Source of the DNA: DATLFQ01 sp035540915
Lineage (GTDB): Bacteria > Actinomycetota > Acidimicrobiia > Acidimicrobiales > GCA-2861595
Length of the DNA stretch: 22,184 bases
NCBI GenBank assembly: GCA_035540915.1
Contig: DATLFQ010000193.1
Span: 1-22,184 of the forward strand
Direction of reading: 5' to 3'
Part shown: positions 14,632 through 21,079 of the stretch, piece by piece
How positions within the stretch are numbered: the first letter of the stretch is position 1
Layout of the letters: each line of letters begins with the position of its first letter
Translations under genes and position numbers: made by a program
The notes under the pieces: model-generated
Databases searched by the model: none
Told to the model about the DNA's origin: nothing
Seen by the model: only the letters and a program-made list of their open reading frames with translations

Positions 14632-14683
14632 CGAACTTGGTGCCATATCGCGCGCCAGGGCGCGCGATATGCACACCGGTTCG
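14632..14683. terminator. Long hairpin after the cimA operon, spanning the next start codon
   Basis: The core arms ATATCGCGCG (14645-14654) and CGCGCGATAT (14661-14670) are perfectly complementary. Outer arms (CGAAC at 14632-14636 with GTTCG at 14679-14683, and GGTGC with GCAC) extend the stem to about 26 nt with small bulges. It starts 6 nt after the operon's last stop codon and includes the ATG at 14669 of the next gene. There is no U-tract. It could terminate the operon, block the next start codon, or both. Confidence 0.55.
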
Positions 14684-15550
14684 GGTGATCCGCTGACGAC
14701 GGAGCGGGTCGAGGTCGTCGCCGGCCCGTTCACCTTCCCGGCCCGGGCCGCCGGCCCGCCGGACGGGCCGCTGGTGCTGCTGCTCCACGGCTTCCCGCAG
14801 ACGTCGCTCCAGTGGCGCCACCAGGTGGTCGCCCTGGGGGCGGCCGGGTACCGGGCCGTCGCCTTCGACCAGCGGGGCTATGCGCCCGGCGCCCGGCCGC
14901 CGGCGGTGGAGGACTACGCCGCCGCCCACCTGGTCGCCGACGTGGCCACCGTCGCCGACGCCCTCGGCGCGGCGACGTTCGACGTCGTCGGCCACGACTG
15001 GGGCGCGGTCGTCGCCTGGGCCGCGGCCGTCGCCCGTCCCGACCGAGTCCGCTCCGTGGCCGCCGTGTCGGTGCCCCACCCGGCCGCCCTCGCGGCCGCC
15101 CTGCGGGACGACGCCGACCAGCAACGGCGGTCGGCCTACGTGGCGGCGTTCCGGCGACCGGGCCTGGCCGACGCCGCCCTGCTGGCCGGCGGGGGCGCCG
15201 GCCTGCGAGCGCTGTTCGCGGCCGCCGGGCTGGGCGACCGCAGCGCGGTCGACGAGTACGTGGAGGTGCTCGTCCAGCCGGGCGCCCTGACCGCGGCCCT
15301 GAACTGGTACCGGGCCGCCTCGATGGAGGATGCGGCCGGGCTGCCGCCGGCCACCGTGCCCGCGCTGTTCGTCTGGGGAGACGGCGACGTGGCCATCGGC
15401 CGGGCAGCCGCCGACGCCTGCGCCGCCCACGTCACCGGCCCCTACCGCTTCGAGGTCCTGGCCGGCGTCGGCCACTGGATCCCCGAGGACGCCCCCGACG
15501 CCCTGACCACGCTCCTGTTGGCGCACCTGGCCTCTGTCTCGAGTAGATAG
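14669..15550 (+). CDS. Epoxide-hydrolase/haloalkane-dehalogenase-like alpha/beta hydrolase
   Basis: The 293-aa product belongs to the branch of alpha/beta hydrolases that uses an aspartate nucleophile. The oxyanion motif HGFPQTSLQWRHQV starts at residue 40. The nucleophile motif GHDWGAVVAW places Asp110 at the elbow. The acid is probably Asp238 or Asp240 (FVWGDGDVAIG) and the histidine His269 (GVGHWIPEDAP). FDQRGYAPGARP at 66-77 is typical of soluble epoxide hydrolases and fluoroacetate dehalogenases; which substrate is used cannot be said. The ATG at 14669 is the only good start before the conserved region and has no ribosome-binding site. It lies in the 3' arm of a large hairpin. The stop codon lies inside a perfect palindrome shared with the converging gene. 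Confidence 0.86.
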   Translation: MHTGSGDPLTTERVEVVAGPFTFPARAAGPPDGPLVLLLHGFPQTSLQWRHQVVALGAAGYRAVAFDQRGYAPGARPPAVEDYAAAHLVADVATVADALGAATFDVVGHDWGAVVAWAAAVARPDRVRSVAAVSVPHPAALAAALRDDADQQRRSAYVAAFRRPGLADAALLAGGGAGLRALFAAAGLGDRSAVDEYVEVLVQPGALTAALNWYRAASMEDAAGLPPATVPALFVWGDGDVAIGRAAADACAAHVTGPYRFEVLAGVGHWIPEDAPDALTTLLLAHLASVSSR

Positions 15551-15582
15551 CGGGCCGAATCGGCCCGCTATCTACTCGAGAC
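15536..15582. repeat. Perfect 47-nt palindrome at converging gene ends
   Basis: Positions 15536-15558 and 15560-15582 are perfectly complementary (23-bp arms) around a single central base at 15559. The outer part reads GTCTCGAGTAGATAGCGGG. The palindrome holds the TAG stop of the plus-strand hydrolase (15548-15550) and the TAG stop of the minus-strand membrane protein (15572-15574), plus the last codons of both. It should fold into the same strong hairpin in both transcripts, as a bidirectional terminator without a U-tract. Confidence 0.75.
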
Positions 15583-15784
15583 GGCGGGCGGGGACGACCT
15601 CGGTGCTGTCGCTGAGCCGGCGGCGGGGGCGGCGCCCGGCGCGTGCGCGCAGTAGCAGGTAGACGAGGACCACGATGCCGGCCACCATGGCCACCCACAC
15701 GGCGAACATGGCGAGGGCGAAATACCAGGGCAGCGCCCGGGGGATGTCGCAGTTGGCCGGGTCGGCGCACTGGGCCAGCAGCAC
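15572..15784 (-). CDS. Small single-helix membrane protein
   Basis: The 70-aa product has a short N-terminal segment with two cysteines (LLAQCADPANCDIPRA), one strong membrane helix at about 20-45 (WYFALAMFAVWVAMVAGIVV and beyond), and a basic tail (RARAGRRPRRRL). By the positive-inside rule the N-terminus is outside, where the CxxxxxxC pair could form a disulfide. No family is recognised. The GTG at 15784 has a TAGGGT element exactly 6 nt upstream, so the mRNA is probably leaderless. It is divergent from the DUF480 gene with overlapping promoters, and its last codons lie inside the palindrome shared with the epoxide-hydrolase-like gene. Confidence 0.7.
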   Translation of the reverse strand: MLLAQCADPANCDIPRALPWYFALAMFAVWVAMVAGIVVLVYLLLRARAGRRPRRRLSDSTEVVPARRLE

Positions 15785-15790
15785 GTCGCC

Positions 15791-15800
15791 ACCCTACGCT
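15791..15800. promoter_or_regulatory. Overlapping divergent -10 elements
   Basis: Within ACCCTACGCT, the minus strand reads TAGGGT (15796-15791), 6 nt before the GTG at 15784. The plus strand reads TACGCT (15795-15800), 9 nt before the ATG at 15810. The two hexamers share the two bases TA, so only one RNA polymerase could open this site at a time. Confidence 0.5.
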
Positions 15801-15809
15801 GCCGGTCCG

Positions 15810-16499
15810 ATGGCCCTCCCGGAGCTGACGCCGGTCCAGGTGCGGGTGGTCGGCTGCCTGCTGGAGAAGGAACTGGCCACGCCGGACGTGTACCCGCTGA
15901 CGATGAACGGGCTCCTGGCCGCCTGCAACCAGTCGACGAACCGCCACCCGGTGGTCCGCTACGAGGAGCCGACCGTCAGCAACGCCATCGAGAACCTGCG
16001 GGCGTCGGGGCTGGTGCGGGTCGTGTACAGCCGCTCCAACCGGGCCGATCGTTACCGCCAGGTGCTGGACGAGCGGCTCGACCTGGATGCGGCCGAGCGG
16101 GCGGTCCTCGCCATGCTCCTGGTGCGGGGTCCCCAGACGGTGGCCGATCTTCGGGCCCGGACGGCGCGGCTGCACGCGTTCGGCGGCGAGGGCGAGGGCA
16201 CGGACCTGGAGGCGACCCTCGCCCGCCTCGCCGCCCGCGCCGAGCCGCTGGCCCTGCAGCTCGACCGCGGTCCGGGCCAGAAGGAGCCCCGCTGGGCCCA
16301 CCTGCTGGCCGGCCCACCCTCGCCCGACGACGTGGCCGGCGCGGCCACCGCCGCGCCGGTCGGCGGCGCCTCCGCGGCCGGGCGGGCCGACCGGCTGCAC
16401 GACGTCGAGGAGGCGGTGGAGGAGCTGCGGGCCGAGCTGGCCCGCGTCCGGGCCGATCACGCCGCCCTGGTCGAGCGGCTGCGCGACCTCCTCGAGTAG
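15810..16499 (+). CDS. YceH/DUF480 family protein
   Basis: The 229-aa protein matches the conserved YceH (DUF480) family, which has two winged-helix domains and no firm function. The N-terminal signature LTPVQVRVVGCLLEKELATP is followed by YPLTMNGLLAACNQSTNRHP and YEEPTVSNAIENLRASGLVR, which are near-invariant in the family. The second domain runs from LDAAERAVLAMLLVRGPQTV to about residue 165. An Ala-rich linker leads to a C-terminal coiled coil (HDVEEAVEELRAELARVRAD), also found in family members. The ATG at 15810 fits the homology start. A TACGCT element lies 9 nt upstream and no Shine-Dalgarno sequence is visible. Confidence 0.93.
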   Translation: MALPELTPVQVRVVGCLLEKELATPDVYPLTMNGLLAACNQSTNRHPVVRYEEPTVSNAIENLRASGLVRVVYSRSNRADRYRQVLDERLDLDAAERAVLAMLLVRGPQTVADLRARTARLHAFGGEGEGTDLEATLARLAARAEPLALQLDRGPGQKEPRWAHLLAGPPSPDDVAGAATAAPVGGASAAGRADRLHDVEEAVEELRAELARVRADHAALVERLRDLLE

Positions 16500-16551
16500 G
16501 GCTGCCCGGCGTCACGGCGCACCCGCCTCAGCGGGCTAAACCCGGCGAAGC

Positions 16552-16581
16552 TAGCGTGCCCGGCAAAGCGCTCCGGGGAGG
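16552..16581 (+). promoter_or_regulatory. Promoter and ribosome-binding site of the haem peroxidase
   Basis: A TANNNT hexamer (TAGCGT, 16552-16557) is followed by GGGGAGG (16575-16581), which lies 7 nt before the GTG at 16589. The strong ribosome-binding site decides for 16589 over the in-frame GTG at 16556. The leader would be about 25 nt. Confidence 0.5.
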
Positions 16582-16588
16582 TGCCGAC

Positions 16589-18415
16589 GTGGCCAGCACG
16601 ACGGGCAGGTCGACCTATCACCAGTCGAGGTTCTGGATCACCTACGACAAGGTGGCGACAGCGGTGGACCGGCGGGTCGGGTGGCACCGGCTGCCCCGGC
16701 TGGCCGGCATCCTGGTCCTCATCGGCGTCCGGGACTTGCTGCGCAAGGAGAACCTGCACGACACCAGCGCCCATCCGTCGGTGAACGCGCCGCCCGTCCC
16801 ACCGCTCACGCCGGCGCTGCAGCGGGGCCGCAGCGCCGACGGGAGCCACAACGACCTCGGCCAGCCGGCCATGGGCCGCAGCGGCGCCCGCTTCGGGCGC
16901 AACGTCGGCACCCCCAGTACGGCGCCCGAGCCGTTGCCCGACCTGCTCGAGCCCAACCCCCGCCAGGTGAGCCGGGTCCTGATGACCCGCTCCCAGCTGA
17001 ACGCCGCCACCGGCGCCAACGCCCTGGTCGCATCGTGGCTGCAGTTCATGATCCGCGACTGGTTCAGCCACGGGGAGGGCACCAAGGAGCGGTCGTTCGA
17101 GCTGCCGCTGGACGACGACGACGACTGGGCGGAGCGGCCCATGGTCGTGCCGAAGACGAACCTCGACCCCACCTGCCCGCCGGGGAGCAGCCTGCCGCCC
17201 ACCTACGTCAACGTCCACTCGCACTGGTGGGACGCCTCCAGCATCTACGGCGACAACAGCTTCGACCAGGAACTGATCCGCACCGAGTCGGGGGGCAAGG
17301 TCCACCTCACCCCCGACGGCCTCATCCCCTTCCCGACCGGGCCCGAGAGCCCGGCCATGATCCCGGGCTTCTGGCTGGGGCTGGTCATGCTCCAGACGCT
17401 CTTCGCCCGGGAGCACAACGCGATCTGCGACATGCTGGCGTCGACCTACCCGGACATGGCCGGCGACGACGACGAGCTGTTCCGGGTGGCCCGGCTGGTC
17501 AACGCCGCCCTCATCGCCAAGATCCACACCGTGGACTGGACGCCGACGGTGATCAGCCACCCCACCACCCGCTGGGCCATGCGCATCAACTGGTGGGGGA
17601 TCGCCGGCGAGCGGGTTCACCGGCTGGTCGGCCGGCTCGGCAAGAGCGAGGTGATCAGCGGCATCCCCGGCTCGCCGACGAACCACTACGGCATCCCCTA
17701 TGCCCTCACAGAGGAGTTCGTGGCGGTCTACCGGATGCACCCGCTGGTCCCCGACGACTACAGCCTGCGCTCCCTGGTCGACGACCACCTCCTGGAGGAC
17801 GCCACCTTGCGCAGCCTGTCGGGGCCCGCCGCGCTGGAGGTCCAGAGCCGCATCGGCATGGCGGACCTGTTCTACTCGTTCGGGACGTTGCACCCCGGGC
17901 TTGTGACCCTGCACAACTTCCCCCGCTTCCTGCAGGAGTTCGAGCGGCCCGACGGCCAGGTCATGGACCTGGCCGCCGTCGACGTGCTGCGGGCGCGCGA
18001 GCAGGGGGTGCCCCGCTACAACGAGTTCCGCCGGCTGCTGCACCTCAAGCCGGCGAGGACTTTCGCGGACCTGACCGACAACCCGGTCTGGGCCCGGGAA
18101 CTTGAGGAGGTCTACGGCGACATCGAGCGCGTGGACCTCATGGCCGGCATGTACGCGGAGCGCCGCCCGAAGGGCTTCGCCTTCAGTGACACGGCGTTCC
18201 GCATCTTCGTCCTCATGGCCTCGCGCCGGCTCAACAGCGACCGGTTCTTCACCAACGACTTCCGGGCCGAGGTCTACACCAAGGCCGGGCTGAAGTGGAT
18301 CGAGGACAACTCGATGCGGACCGTCCTGCAGCGCCACTTCCCCGAACTGAAGCCGGCCATGGGCGACGGGAAGAACGCCTTCGCCGCCTGGTCGCGAGCC
18401 GGCAGCGTGGCCTAG
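16589..18415 (+). CDS. Haem peroxidase (cyclooxygenase/alpha-dioxygenase-like)
   Basis: The 608-aa product belongs to the animal-type haem peroxidase superfamily, closest in motifs to bacterial relatives of plant alpha-dioxygenase and COX. Blocks are THWWDASxIYG-like HSHWWDASSIYG, LFAREHNAICDML, NAALIAKIHTVDWTP and NWWGIAGERVHRL. EEFVAVYRMHPLVPDDY carries the expected catalytic Tyr381 and proximal haem ligand His384. DLFYSFGTLHPGLVTLHNFP and VPRYNEFRRLLHLKP complete the core. The distal motif reads WLQFMIRDWFSH: Arg156 occupies the place of the distal histidine (normally QFMxHDW). No signal peptide is seen, but one hydrophobic segment occurs near the N-terminus (LPRLAGILVLIGV). Fatty-acid oxygenation is the likeliest activity of the family; here it is uncertain because of Arg156. 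Its stop abuts that of the converging rhodanese (TAGCTA). Confidence 0.88.
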   Translation: MASTTGRSTYHQSRFWITYDKVATAVDRRVGWHRLPRLAGILVLIGVRDLLRKENLHDTSAHPSVNAPPVPPLTPALQRGRSADGSHNDLGQPAMGRSGARFGRNVGTPSTAPEPLPDLLEPNPRQVSRVLMTRSQLNAATGANALVASWLQFMIRDWFSHGEGTKERSFELPLDDDDDWAERPMVVPKTNLDPTCPPGSSLPPTYVNVHSHWWDASSIYGDNSFDQELIRTESGGKVHLTPDGLIPFPTGPESPAMIPGFWLGLVMLQTLFAREHNAICDMLASTYPDMAGDDDELFRVARLVNAALIAKIHTVDWTPTVISHPTTRWAMRINWWGIAGERVHRLVGRLGKSEVISGIPGSPTNHYGIPYALTEEFVAVYRMHPLVPDDYSLRSLVDDHLLEDATLRSLSGPAALEVQSRIGMADLFYSFGTLHPGLVTLHNFPRFLQEFERPDGQVMDLAAVDVLRAREQGVPRYNEFRRLLHLKPARTFADLTDNPVWARELEEVYGDIERVDLMAGMYAERRPKGFAFSDTAFRIFVLMASRRLNSDRFFTNDFRAEVYTKAGLKWIEDNSMRTVLQRHFPELKPAMGDGKNAFAAWSRAGSVA

Positions 18416-18688
18416 CTACGACGGGGCCGCCACAACCGGCAGGCCGGCCTCGATCCACTCCTGCTTGCCGCCGGCGTACTTGCGGACGTCGGTGTAGCCC
18501 AGCGCCCGAAGGCGGTCGGCCGCGACGGCCGAGTTGAAGCAGTCGGCGTTGTAGGTGACCACCCGGGTGTCGAGGTCAGGCACCAGCACCGGGGCCAGGG
18601 CGTCGAGCTCGTCGAGCCGGGGATTGCGGGCGCCGGGCAGGTGCTCTTCGTCGAAGGAGGCCGGCGGCGGCGCCTCGAGCACGGTCAC
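18416..18688 (-). CDS. Short rhodanese-domain protein, N-terminus possibly frameshifted
   Basis: The 90-aa reading frame is a single rhodanese domain: VTVLEAPPPASFDEEHLPGA, then VVTYNADCFNSAVAADRLRA with probable active Cys50, and YAGGKQEWIEAGLPV at the end. Such proteins transfer sulfane sulfur or, in this short-loop subfamily (CxNS), may only bind it. The GTG at 18688 is the first usable start, but it leaves out the N-terminal helix that precedes the VTVLEA strand in homologs. In the next frame a stretch ending TARETPAEP stops exactly where EPVTVLEA would be expected. A missing G near 18688-18692 would join the two. It is therefore either a truncated gene or one with a frameshift. The stop codon abuts that of the peroxidase gene. 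Confidence 0.75.
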   Translation of the reverse strand: MTVLEAPPPASFDEEHLPGARNPRLDELDALAPVLVPDLDTRVVTYNADCFNSAVAADRLRALGYTDVRKYAGGKQEWIEAGLPVVAAPS

Positions 18689-18808
18689 GGTTCCGCCGGC
18701 GTTTCGCGGGCCGTCTGACGGCCCGGCAGGTGGCGGCTGTGCACGAGGCCATGGAGGCGCTGCTCGCCGACCCCCGCTGAGGTACCGCCGCGAGCGGTCC
18801 GCCCTGGG

Positions 18809-18814
18809 TACGGT
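18809..18814 (+). promoter_or_regulatory. Putative -10 element of gltX (TACGGT)
   Basis: TACGGT matches TANNNT and is followed by exactly 6 nt (GGCGGC) and the GTG start of gltX at 18821. This is the arrangement of a leaderless mRNA. No plus-strand gene lies within 390 bp upstream. Confidence 0.5.
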
Positions 18815-18820
18815 GGCGGC

Positions 18821-20245
18821 GTGGCTGCGGCGGCGATCCCCGGCGTCCCGGTGCGCCTGCGGTTCTCCCCCTCGCCCACGGGCATGTTCCACGTCGGCGG
18901 AGCCCGGTCGGCGCTGTTCAACTGGCTGGTGGCCCGCCGGGCGGGCGGCACCTTCATCCTGCGCATCGAGGACACCGACGCCGAGCGCAACCGGCCGGAG
19001 TGGGTGGAGGGCATCCAGTCGGCCATGCGATGGCTCGGCCTCGACTGGGACGAGGGCCCGTACTTCCAGTCGCAGCGCGCCCACCTCTACGCCGAGGCGG
19101 CCGACAAGCTCTACGCGGCCGGTGCCGCCTACGCCTGCGACTGCACCCGGGAGGCGGTCGACGCCCGCACCGCCGGCAACGCGACGCCCGGCTACGACGG
19201 CCACTGCCGCGACCGCGGCCTGGAGCCCGGCCCCGGCCGGGCGCTGCGCTTCCGCACGCCCGACGAGGGTGCCACCACCGTGGTCGACCTGGTGCGGGGG
19301 CGGCCCACCTTCGAGCACGCCACCATCGAGGACTTCGTGATCGTGCGGGCAAACGGCACTGCCCTGTTCGTGCTGGCCAACGTGGTGGACGACGTCGACA
19401 TGGCCATCAGCCACGTGGTGCGGGCCGAGGAGCACCTGCCGACGACCCCGAAGTACGTCCTGCTCCACGGCCGGCTGACCGACCGGCCGCTGCCCGTGTT
19501 CGCCCACGTGCCCCTCATCGTCAACGAGCGGCGCCAGAAGCTGTCCAAGCGGCGGGACAAGGTGGCGCTGGAGGACTACCGCGACCAGGGCTACCTGGCC
19601 GAGGCCATGGTGAACTACCTGGCCCTGCTGGGATGGTCGCCGCCTGGGGACCGCGAGATCGTCCCGCTGGCCGAGCTGGTGGCCGCCTTCCGCCTCGAGG
19701 ACGTCAACCCCTCGCCGGCGTTCTTCGACGAGCGCAAGCTGCGCCACTTCAACGGCGAGTACATCCGGGCGCTGCCCGTCGACGACTTCGTCGCCGCCGC
19801 GCAGCCTTTTTTGGACCGGGGGCCCTGGCCGGCCGAGCGGTTCGACCCGGCCGCGTTCGCCGCCCTGGCCCCATTGGTGCAGGAGCGGGTGGCGACCCTC
19901 GCCGAGGTCCCGGCCATGGTCGACTTCGTGTTCCTGGACGAGCCGGACGTCGACCAGCGCGCCTGGGACAAGCGGGTGGTGCGCGGCGCATCGGCCCGCG
20001 AGATCCTGGCCGAGGCCGACCAGGCCTACGGCGGCTGCGAGTGGACGGCCGACGCGCTCCACCGGGCCACGGCGGCCATCGGCGAGGGGCACGGCCTGTC
20101 GCTGGGCAAGGCGCAGTTCCCCGTACGCGTGGCGGTCACCGGTCGCGACGTGGGCCCGCCGCTGTTCGAGTCCCTGGAGGTCGTCGGGCGGGAGCGGTCC
20201 CGGGCCCGGCTGCAGGCGGCGCTCGCACGGCTGGGCCCGCCGTAG
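18821..20245 (+). CDS. gltX: Glutamyl-tRNA synthetase
   Basis: GltX charges tRNA-Glu with glutamate. In most actinobacteria it also misacylates tRNA-Gln, which GatCAB then amidates. This 474-aa class I synthetase has the HIGH-type motif FSPSPTGMFHVGGARSALFN (His24-Gly27) and the KMSKS-type motif KLSKR at residues 240-244. A zinc-knuckle-like cysteine set is present: CDC at 106-108 and YDGHC ending at Cys129. LRIEDTDAERNRPEW and ALLGWSPPGDRE are also typical. Both tRNA partners, tRNA-Gln(CUG) and tRNA-Glu(CUC), lie 0.7-0.9 kb downstream, which fits a non-discriminating enzyme. The GTG at 18821 follows a TACGGT element by 6 nt. The next gene starts 4 bp after the stop. Confidence 0.97.
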   Translation: MAAAAIPGVPVRLRFSPSPTGMFHVGGARSALFNWLVARRAGGTFILRIEDTDAERNRPEWVEGIQSAMRWLGLDWDEGPYFQSQRAHLYAEAADKLYAAGAAYACDCTREAVDARTAGNATPGYDGHCRDRGLEPGPGRALRFRTPDEGATTVVDLVRGRPTFEHATIEDFVIVRANGTALFVLANVVDDVDMAISHVVRAEEHLPTTPKYVLLHGRLTDRPLPVFAHVPLIVNERRQKLSKRRDKVALEDYRDQGYLAEAMVNYLALLGWSPPGDREIVPLAELVAAFRLEDVNPSPAFFDERKLRHFNGEYIRALPVDDFVAAAQPFLDRGPWPAERFDPAAFAALAPLVQERVATLAEVPAMVDFVFLDEPDVDQRAWDKRVVRGASAREILAEADQAYGGCEWTADALHRATAAIGEGHGLSLGKAQFPVRVAVTGRDVGPPLFESLEVVGRERSRARLQAALARLGPP

Positions 20246-20249
20246 GGCG

Positions 20250-20924
20250 ATGCTGCGCCTCCTTGTGCTGGTGAAGGTGGCGGCCGTCGTGGCGGCGCTC
20301 CTGTTGGCGTACGTGGGCGTCACCTTCGTGCAGGTGGTCATGGCGTCCCGCCGGGACCAGGCCCGTCCGGTCGAGGCCATCGTCGTGTTCGGGGCCGCGC
20401 AGTACGACGGGCGACCCTCTCCCGTGCTGCGGGCCAGGCTCGACCACGCCGCCGAGCTCTACCAGCGGGATCTGGCCGAGCGGGTCGTGGTGACGGGCGG
20501 CAAGCAGGCCGGCGACCGGGTGACCGAGGCCGCCGTCTCCGCCGAGTACCTGGCCCGCCACGGCGTGCCGGAGTCCGCCATCCTGCGTGAGGTGTCGGGC
20601 CGCAGCAGCTGGCAGCAGCTGGCCGCAGCGGCCGCCTTCCTGAAGCGCCGTGGCATGACCGAGGTGCTGCTGGTGTCCGACGGTTTCCACTCCGCCCGCA
20701 TCGCCGCCATGGCCGACGAACTGGGCCTCACCGCGTGGACGTCGCCGACCGCATCGTCACCCATCTCGGGCCTGGAGATGGTCCCGTACCTCGCCAAGGA
20801 GACCGTCGCCATGGCCGCCGGCCGGCTCCTCGGCTTCCGCCGCATGGCCGGCATCGACCAACGGGTACCAGACGTCGCTCTGGGTGGCCTGTACGCTGGG
20901 CGGCGCCCTTCGGGGGTGGTGTAA
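20250..20924 (+). CDS. YdcF/SanA-like (DUF218) membrane protein
   Basis: The 224-aa product has one N-terminal membrane helix (LVLVKVAAVVAALLLAYVGV, about 5-25) and a DUF218 domain outside the membrane. AIVVFGAAQYDGRPSPVLRA, RVVVTGGKQAGDRVTEA, GRSSWQQLAAAAAFLKRRG and VLLVSDGFHSARI are the family blocks. Relatives such as SanA and ElyC affect envelope integrity and peptidoglycan or lipid-carrier metabolism; the reaction is not known. It follows gltX by 4 bp and is probably cotranscribed. The last five codons including the stop (20922-20924) overlap the 5' end of tRNA-Gln, which begins at 20910, so the C-terminal residues come from tRNA sequence. Confidence 0.88.
   Translation: MLRLLVLVKVAAVVAALLLAYVGVTFVQVVMASRRDQARPVEAIVVFGAAQYDGRPSPVLRARLDHAAELYQRDLAERVVVTGGKQAGDRVTEAAVSAEYLARHGVPESAILREVSGRSSWQQLAAAAAFLKRRGMTEVLLVSDGFHSARIAAMADELGLTAWTSPTASSPISGLEMVPYLAKETVAMAAGRLLGFRRMAGIDQRVPDVALGGLYAGRRPSGVV
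20892..20897 (+). promoter_or_regulatory. Putative -10 element for tRNA-Gln (TACGCT)
   Basis: TACGCT lies 12 nt before the first base of tRNA-Gln and inside the end of the ydcF-like gene. It is identical to the hexamers proposed upstream of the MATE and DUF480 genes. It would let the tRNA be expressed independently of gltX. No clear -35 box is visible. Confidence 0.4.
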
Positions 20925-20981
20925 TCGGCAACACAACAGGTTCTGGCCCTGTCATTGGGGGTTCGAGTCCTCCCCCCCGAG
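20910..20981 (+). tRNA. tRNA-Gln (anticodon CUG)
   Basis: The sequence folds into a full cloverleaf. The acceptor TCGGGGG (20910-20916) pairs with CCCCCGA (20974-20980). The D stem is GTGT/ACAC, the anticodon stem ACAGG/CCTGT with loop TTCTGGC (anticodon CTG at 20943-20945), and the T arm GGGGG-TTCGAGT-CCTCC. The discriminator is G20981. CCA is not encoded. It reads CAG codons and overlaps the end of the preceding gene by 15 nt. Confidence 0.96.
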
Positions 20982-20984
20982 CAC

Positions 20985-21047
20985 CGGCCGGAGGTTGTGA
21001 CGGAATCGGCCCGTCAGCGGCGCCGATTCCTTCACAACCTCCGGCCG
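20985..21047. terminator. Long hairpin between tRNA-Gln and tRNA-Glu
   Basis: The left arm (20985-21010) pairs with the right arm (21022-21047) over 26 bp with a single mismatch (C21001 opposite T21031) and an 11-nt loop. The arms contain CGGCCGGAGGTTGTGA and its complement. It begins 4 nt after tRNA-Gln, so it probably terminates that transcript and shapes its 3' end. There is no U-tract. Confidence 0.65.
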
Positions 21048-21073
21048 CCGGCGGTGACCGCGGCAGCGGCGCG

Positions 21074-21079
21074 TATGCT
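21074..21079 (+). promoter_or_regulatory. Putative -10 element for tRNA-Glu (TATGCT)
   Basis: TATGCT lies 15 nt before the first base of tRNA-Glu and downstream of the hairpin that should end the tRNA-Gln transcript. This suggests the two tRNAs are separate transcription units. Confidence 0.45.

Noticed and set aside
18700..18780. Plus-strand fragment ending RLTARQVAAVHEAMEALLADPR before gltX
   Set aside because: It reads like a protein C-terminus but has no start codon or upstream homology and overlaps the rhodanese N-terminal region; chance cannot be excluded.
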